Part shown: positions 5,535-9,381 of the stretch, one piece after another | Layout of the letters: every line of letters begins with the position of its first letter | Position numbering within the stretch: the first letter of the stretch is position 1 | Assembly: GCA_050730675.1 (NCBI GenBank) | Contig: JBOHNM010000159.1 | Coordinates: 1 to 9,381, forward strand | Reading direction: 5' to 3' | Origin: JBOHNM01 sp050730675 | Lineage (GTDB): Bacteria; Planctomycetota; Phycisphaerae; Phycisphaerales; UBA1924 | DNA: 9,381 nucleotides | Notes under the pieces: model-generated | What the model was told of the DNA's origin: nothing | Databases searched by the model: none | The model's input: the letters and a program-made list of their open reading frames with translations, nothing else | Program-made: the position numbers and the translations under genes

Positions 5535-6135
5535 CCGCCCAAAGCGATCAAAGACAACGCCTAATGGGAAGCCCTGCCGACGAATAGTGCCGGAAGGGGC
5601 GAGCCGGGCTCCGCTGTCTAGTGGAAACGCGATCCAGATCCAACGTACCGCTCGCCAATCGTCAAAGGACTACATCAGTTGGCTGAGCGGCGTCGTGTTT
5701 GCGGATTCTCTCTCCCACCGCCTGGCACCGAAACTCTACGACAAAGCCTGGGTGACGGGCGCCATCGGGCATGTCAAGGATATCGTCGAAGGCCTCAACC
5801 CACGTGATCCGGCAGAGGAAATGCTTGCCCTTACTCACAGCCGGATACTGCACCTCACCAGCATGTCCAACCAGCAGACGGACATCGAGTCACTTCGTGC
5901 AATCAATGAATACATCGACCGCGCCTGCAACACCTACCGGCGGCTCATGCTCGCCCTGGCTGAGTATCGCCGACCCGCACGGCAGCCGGACACCTTTACG
6001 GCCATCAGGCAAGCCAACATCGCCGGCCAGCAAGTGGTTCAGAACCATGACTCAATCGAAAAAAAACACCGACAAAGCGACGAACGAACAAGGATGCAGC
6101 GACGGTCCCGCTGGTGCCCCGCAGCTATCAGTTGA
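5524..6135 (+). CDS. Conserved-type hypothetical protein of the tRNA-linked cassette
   Basis: 203 residues from GTG 5524, chosen because AAGGAG (5512-5517) lies 6 bases upstream. A TTG at 5488 in the same frame has no such site. The N-terminus (1-45) is basic and Ser/Thr/Pro-rich. Residues 47-175 look folded and mostly helical: KDYISWLSGVVFADSLSHR, then GLNPRDPAEEMLALTHSRIL (90-109), then ACNTYRRLMLALAEYRRPAR (134-153), and TAIRQANIAGQQVVQN (159-174). I recall similar 'RDP.EEML ... FRR..LAL..YR.P ... K..N.A..Q.V' proteins of unknown function in several phyla, but cannot name a family. After the 8-A run at 6059-6066 the sequence turns basic and Trp/Arg-rich, while the +1 frame reads KKNTDKATNEQG. 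The true C-terminus may therefore lie in that frame. No membrane segment is seen. Confidence 0.65.
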   Translation: MATSRPKRSKTTPNGKPCRRIVPEGASRAPLSSGNAIQIQRTARQSSKDYISWLSGVVFADSLSHRLAPKLYDKAWVTGAIGHVKDIVEGLNPRDPAEEMLALTHSRILHLTSMSNQQTDIESLRAINEYIDRACNTYRRLMLALAEYRRPARQPDTFTAIRQANIAGQQVVQNHDSIEKKHRQSDERTRMQRRSRWCPAAIS

Positions 6136-6341
6136 CGTCTGCGGGGTTGGCGTCACTTCGTTGTTCCGCTCGACGGCTGAAACCATGGACGCGGTCCACG
6201 GGTCCGCGGACGAAGGAGGGAAAGCGTCGGGCCAAGATGAACGCGCTGAAACACGGAGAACGGTCGGAGGCTGTGATCGTGCAGCGCCGCGCAGCCGTGG
6301 CGCTCGCGCGGATTGATCGCCTCTTCGCGCGGCCGCTCTAG
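6114..6341 (+). CDS. Short STGPRT / NALKHG-motif protein
   Basis: 75 residues from GTG 6114 to TAG 6341, overlapping the previous gene by 22 bases in another frame. The recognisable core is KPWTRSTGPRTKEGKRRAKM (23-42) followed by NALKHG (43-48). This 'STGPRT.EGK....NA.KHG' signature recurs in small proteins of planctomycetes, proteobacteria and cyanobacteria, often near mobile or phage-like regions. I know of no assigned function; the basic, glycine-containing block suggests nucleic-acid contact, as inference. The ribosome site is poor, so translation may depend on coupling. Only 27 residues follow the motif, which may mean a truncated copy. It ends 28 bases before the convergent gene at 6370. 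Confidence 0.6.
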   Translation: MPRSYQLTSAGLASLRCSARRLKPWTRSTGPRTKEGKRRAKMNALKHGERSEAVIVQRRAAVALARIDRLFARPL

Positions 6342-6369
6342 GGATAGCCCCGCCAATTCAACCTGATCG

Positions 6370-7143
6370 CTAGTGCTGCGGCGCCAAACGAGTGCGCCAT
6401 AGCTCGTTGAACGCCGCTGCGTGGGCGCTGAGGGCGGTCTTGGCGGTGGCGACGGCGGGCTCGCTCTCGGCTTGAGAGACTATCCCGGCACTGGCGGCGT
6501 CGAGCGTGGTGCCGCGGCGGTCGGCGATGCTCTTGGCGGCGACGGCGTTGCGCAGTTGCAGCCACTGGGCGTCGGTGCGGTCGACGACGAAGAAATAGAC
6601 CGGGACGTTGACTTTCCTCGCGTTGACTCGGATGGCGGCGAGTTGGGCGATGCGCTCGGCGGGAAGTGAGCCGGCCGCGTCGCTGAACGCCTGGTCCAGG
6701 ATCGCATCAAGAACGGCGCGGGCCTGCGCGGGCGTCGGCGGAGGGTTTTCGCCCGGCGCTAGCTCCACAGGCGGCCGAACGGCCCGCTCGTTGGCTTGAT
6801 TGAGGTTGATGGTTGCCTGGGAGAGCAATTCCATTCGGTCGTTGACGGGAGCGATGGTGGGCATGGCGGTGAGCACGCCATCGAGTTGTTCCTGGCTCAC
6901 ACCGGCGGCGGCGAAGACCTCGGGCGTGAGGCCGACGCGGCGCAGCAGGAGATCCGCCGCAACCGGATCGTTGAGCTTGCGCGCGGCTTCGGTCCTGGCG
7001 TCGGATCGGCTCTTGGCAGATGCGAGCGTATCGGGTGCTCGACTGGTGGTCGCGACCAATACGGCGGAGGCGCCGCCGGCGGCGATCAGCAGCAACATGA
7101 ATGGAACGAGAAGGCCGCCGCGACGAGTGGTGGTTCCGAGCAT
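6370..7143 (-). CDS. Membrane-anchored protein of unknown function
   Basis: 257 residues on the minus strand, start ATG at 7143-7141 with AAGGAG (complement of 7150-7155) 6 bases upstream; stop TAG at 6372-6370. The N-terminus has a basic TTRRGG segment followed by one hydrophobic helix (about 11-32, LLVPFMLLLIAAGGASAVLV), which is a signal anchor or an uncleaved signal. The rest (33-257) should be outside the cytoplasm. It is Ala-rich and largely helical, with two Pro-rich breaks (APGENPPPTPAQ at 129-140 is the clearer one) and one strand-like segment, NVPVYFFVVDRTDAQW (179-194). There are no cysteines and no catalytic motif I recognise. It is convergent with the small-gene cassette and divergent from the Rhs-type gene. 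A coat, adhesion or secretion-associated role is possible but unsupported. Confidence 0.8.
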   Translation of the reverse strand: MLGTTTRRGGLLVPFMLLLIAAGGASAVLVATTSRAPDTLASAKSRSDARTEAARKLNDPVAADLLLRRVGLTPEVFAAAGVSQEQLDGVLTAMPTIAPVNDRMELLSQATINLNQANERAVRPPVELAPGENPPPTPAQARAVLDAILDQAFSDAAGSLPAERIAQLAAIRVNARKVNVPVYFFVVDRTDAQWLQLRNAVAAKSIADRRGTTLDAASAGIVSQAESEPAVATAKTALSAHAAAFNELWRTRLAPQH

Positions 7144-7453
7144 CGGGGGCTCCTTGGAATTGGGGCGTCATGCAAAGGTACCAGCGCGTCACGGTCCGCG
7201 CCAATGTTGACGACCAAGATTTTGTTGCGTCGGTGCAGACACGGTGTACAACTCTGACCCGAGTTCGGGATTCCCCGGGATGTGTTGCATGGATTCCCGC
7301 ATTCCAGCTCAATACGGCATGCAAACAGAATGCAATCCACGTAGATGGGTCATCGCGCCGCAGAGAACGCGATTTTGCTTGCGGCCCCGCATGCCCAGTG
7401 GTTAGCCTCGCCGAGCGAGCCCGCAGACGCGCCCTCGCCCTGGAGAACATCTC
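7144..7453. other. 310-bp divergent intergenic region, no gene seen
   Basis: This gap separates the start codons of two divergent genes and should contain both promoters. I see the ribosome sites at its two ends and a loose plus-strand pair, TTGTTG (7222-7227) and TACAAC (7247-7252), but the 19-base spacing is poor. Small frames here on both strands lack ribosome sites and family features. No tRNA or clear hairpin terminator is present. Confidence 0.4.
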
Positions 7454-9381
7454 ATGCTCCGCTCCCGCAAGTTCGTGTGCATTGCCGCGCTGGCGTTCTG
7501 TGCGTGCCCCGCGATCGCCGTTGGCGGGCCGAGTGAAGAGTCCAAGTTGCGGGCATCGAGTTGGAACCTGCTGGAGATCTACAACCCGAGCCTCACAACC
7601 TACCTTGCGGGCGACACGGTGGTGCAGTTGCTCGGACCGATCTTTGAACAGCGGGGCGTGGACCTCGACGGCACGCTGCGGTCGCCACAGCCGCTGGGAT
7701 GGGCCATCGCCGCCGATCCCTTTGGAGGGGGTTACGGCTCGGGCCGCCGGGTCGGGGACATCAATCTGGCCACGGGCACCTACAGCCCTACGGAGATCGA
7801 CTTCGCGTTGCCCGCGCGAGGTCCTGGGGTCGTCATCGGCCGCACGTACAACTGCCGCCAAGCTAAGAGCGGGTCGCACAGCGATAGTGACGGGCACCAA
7901 GGGTTCAACTGGGCGCAAGCGGCACAGCCGGAAATCATCTACAAGGCCGTCGCGGGCCACCCCGAGCAGGACACGATCTATCTCGTGTACGGCGCCGACC
8001 GGTACATCGAGTTCGCGTCCCTCGATTCCTCCGCCCTGGTGTTCAAGGCCAAGAACGGGGCCGCGGGCATCATCGACAAGACCGTCGGCACCTCCGGCGA
8101 TCCGGACCTGTTCACCTATTACGACCAGCGCGGCACCGCTATCACGTTCTTCGGATTCAATTCCGGAGCCAACCCCGCCAAGGGGCAGTGGTGGAAGACG
8201 ACCGACGCCGCCGCCAACACCGCGTATGTCGACAACGACAGCAACCCGGTGACGGCGATCAGCAGCGGCTACGACGGGAGCGGACGCGCCCTGCAGATGT
8301 TTGACGCCTCGAACCGGCGGTACACATTCACCTACAGCACCGTTGGCGGCAGCAAGACCCGCCTGACGCGGGTGAAGGCGGAGATCCAGAGCGGCGGGTC
8401 GTGGACGAGCCCGACCACCGTGGGCCAGGTGGACTATGAGTACTACACCGGCTCGTCGGATACGAGCAGCGGCCTGGCGGGCGATCTGCGGGTGGTCACG
8501 GTCACCATGCCCGTCGCCGGATCGAGTGACTATGTCCGCAACAAGTACTACCGCTACTACATCTCCACATGGAGCAACTCGGACGGCTCGCGCGGCAACG
8601 ACCACCAGATCAAGCTCGCCGTGGGGTTCGAGGGCGTGCGGAACGTGGGCACGGGGAGCTTGGCCGGGACCAGTGATGATGACCTCAAGCCGTACTCCGA
8701 GGCGTGGATGGAGTATGTGTCGAGCAGCGACTACCGCATTGCCAAGGGCATCTTCAACGGCGAGTGCGGGTGCAGCGGCGGATCGAACGGGACCTACGAG
8801 TTCACGTACGACAACTGCCTGAGTTACGCGACGTACATCGCCAGCGGGAGCTACGACCAGGCGTGGGCGACGCGGACGGTTGTCACCCAGCCCGACAGCA
8901 ACTACGTGACGGCGTACTTCGATGAGGTCGGGCAGGTGCAGGCGCGGGTGATGACCAACGCCATTCCGACCGGGTCACCGTCCAAGATGTGGGTGACGGA
9001 GATCGAGCGCGACGCGATGGGGTGCGTGACGAATATCTTCGCACCCGAGACCAACAGCAGCTACGTGCACGATTCCACCGGCAACCCGGATGGGTCTTTG
9101 GGCCACAGCAACGGCGGGTTGGTGACGGAGTACGAGCGTTCCGCCGCGAGCAATGAGCTGGACGGGTTGCGGATCGCCGTCAAGGTGAAGAACGGCTCGG
9201 GCGGTTCGCCCACGACGGTCAGTTCGGTGACGCTCGACCATCGCCAATTCAAATCGGCGCAGGGGGGCGAAGTGACCTACCCCTTCATCGATTCATCCAG
9301 CGTCTATCCGGCGGGCAGCGCGATCACCACCAACATGATGCCCACGTGGTGGAGCTGCACGAACACGGACCAGCAGTACAT
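7454..9381 (+). CDS. Secreted Rhs/YD-type protein (3' end outside window)
   Basis: Open frame from ATG 7454 to the right edge, 642 full codons visible and no stop. GGAG (7442-7445) precedes the start at 8 bases. The N-terminus is a Sec signal peptide: basic LRSRK, hydrophobic FVCIAALAFCACPAIA, with predicted cleavage after AIA at residue 22. Residues 101-133 hold the block GDINLATGTYSPTEIDFALP followed by ARGPGVVIGRTYN. This is the typical lead-in of Rhs/YD-repeat proteins (N-LATG...D..LP.RGPG....R.YN). YD-like pieces follow, e.g. YFDEVGQVQARVM (from 488) and DAMGCVTNIF. Such proteins form beta-filament shells that often display or encapsulate a variable C-terminal domain; that part lies beyond the window. 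It is probably surface-exposed or secreted. LAFC is not a good lipobox because Phe precedes the Cys. Confidence 0.85.
   Translation, partial: MLRSRKFVCIAALAFCACPAIAVGGPSEESKLRASSWNLLEIYNPSLTTYLAGDTVVQLLGPIFEQRGVDLDGTLRSPQPLGWAIAADPFGGGYGSGRRVGDINLATGTYSPTEIDFALPARGPGVVIGRTYNCRQAKSGSHSDSDGHQGFNWAQAAQPEIIYKAVAGHPEQDTIYLVYGADRYIEFASLDSSALVFKAKNGAAGIIDKTVGTSGDPDLFTYYDQRGTAITFFGFNSGANPAKGQWWKTTDAAANTAYVDNDSNPVTAISSGYDGSGRALQMFDASNRRYTFTYSTVGGSKTRLTRVKAEIQSGGSWTSPTTVGQVDYEYYTGSSDTSSGLAGDLRVVTVTMPVAGSSDYVRNKYYRYYISTWSNSDGSRGNDHQIKLAVGFEGVRNVGTGSLAGTSDDDLKPYSEAWMEYVSSSDYRIAKGIFNGECGCSGGSNGTYEFTYDNCLSYATYIASGSYDQAWATRTVVTQPDSNYVTAYFDEVGQVQARVMTNAIPTGSPSKMWVTEIERDAMGCVTNIFAPETNSSYVHDSTGNPDGSLGHSNGGLVTEYERSAASNELDGLRIAVKVKNGSGGSPTTVSSVTLDHRQFKSAQGGEVTYPFIDSSSVYPAGSAITTNMMPTWWSCTNTDQQY

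Noticed and set aside
6047..6316. Independent gene from ATG 6047
   Set aside because: No ribosome site, and after about 6100 the translation looks like a shadow of the STGPRT/NALKHG frame; kept only as a possible frameshifted end of the preceding gene.
7501..7510. Lipoprotein signal in the Rhs-type protein
   Set aside because: The cysteines follow Phe or Ala in LAFCAC without a proper L-A-G/A-C box; an AIA signal-peptidase I site fits better.
7101..8252. 383-codon plus-strand frame over the start of the Rhs-type gene
   Set aside because: It crosses the intergenic region and the signal peptide in another frame; Ser/Arg/Pro-rich and without motifs, whereas the 7454 frame has a ribosome site, signal peptide and Rhs lead-in.
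6707..8605. 632-codon minus-strand frame across the Rhs-type gene and the divergent gap
   Set aside because: Composition is typical of GC-rich antisense reading (Arg/Ala/Gly/Val), and it overlaps two well-supported genes and their start regions.
1..9381. CRISPR array, insertion sequence or terminal inverted repeats
   Set aside because: No regularly spaced repeats and no transposase or integrase motifs were seen by eye on either strand.

Overview
The window is GC-rich bacterial DNA with no repeats or CRISPR. Several features recall planctomycetes, perhaps Phycisphaerae: a DUF3467 protein, a secreted Rhs/YD-type protein, the 'STGPRT..GK..NALKHG' small protein family and a Tat-exported molybdenum hydroxylase. 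This assignment is an inference from gene style; no marker gene in the window fixes it.

Layout. Positions 2-214 hold the Ala/Pro/Lys-rich C-terminal tail of a gene that starts outside the window, followed by a terminator. At 402-713 is a DUF3467 gene that shares a strong 12-bp bidirectional terminator (751-783) with two convergent minus-strand tRNA genes, Thr(TGT) and then Tyr(GTA). Divergent from the tRNAs, 1172-5240 is a tightly packed plus-strand operon. It encodes a Tat-signal [2Fe-2S] subunit, a molybdopterin subunit, a FAD subunit with an extra [4Fe-4S]-type cysteine set, and a 91-residue cysteine-rich protein I do not recognise. The first three match the subunit set of PaoABC-like periplasmic aldehyde oxidoreductases of the xanthine dehydrogenase family. 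The whole complex is probably assembled in the cytoplasm and exported on the Tat signal of the small subunit. The fourth gene is joined to the third by an ATGA overlap and is the best candidate here for an undescribed component.

Right of the operon lies a minus-strand terminator, and just beside it a 21-nt piece identical to what I recall of the 3' end of a GGGCGAT-type tRNA. The rest of that tRNA is missing. This is the footprint expected at one end of an element integrated into a tRNA gene. To its right is a plus-strand run of small overlapping ORFs (5295-5534, 5524-6135, 6114-6341) of unknown function, with an 8-A run that may have caused a frameshift. Then come a minus-strand membrane-anchored protein of unknown function (6370-7143), a 310-bp gap in which I see no gene, and the first 642 codons of a secreted Rhs/YD-type protein that runs off the right edge.

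The main points for follow-up are the cysteine-rich fourth gene of the hydroxylase operon, and the tRNA scar with its adjacent small-gene cassette, which predicts an intact copy of the tRNA (and perhaps an integrase) to the right of the window.
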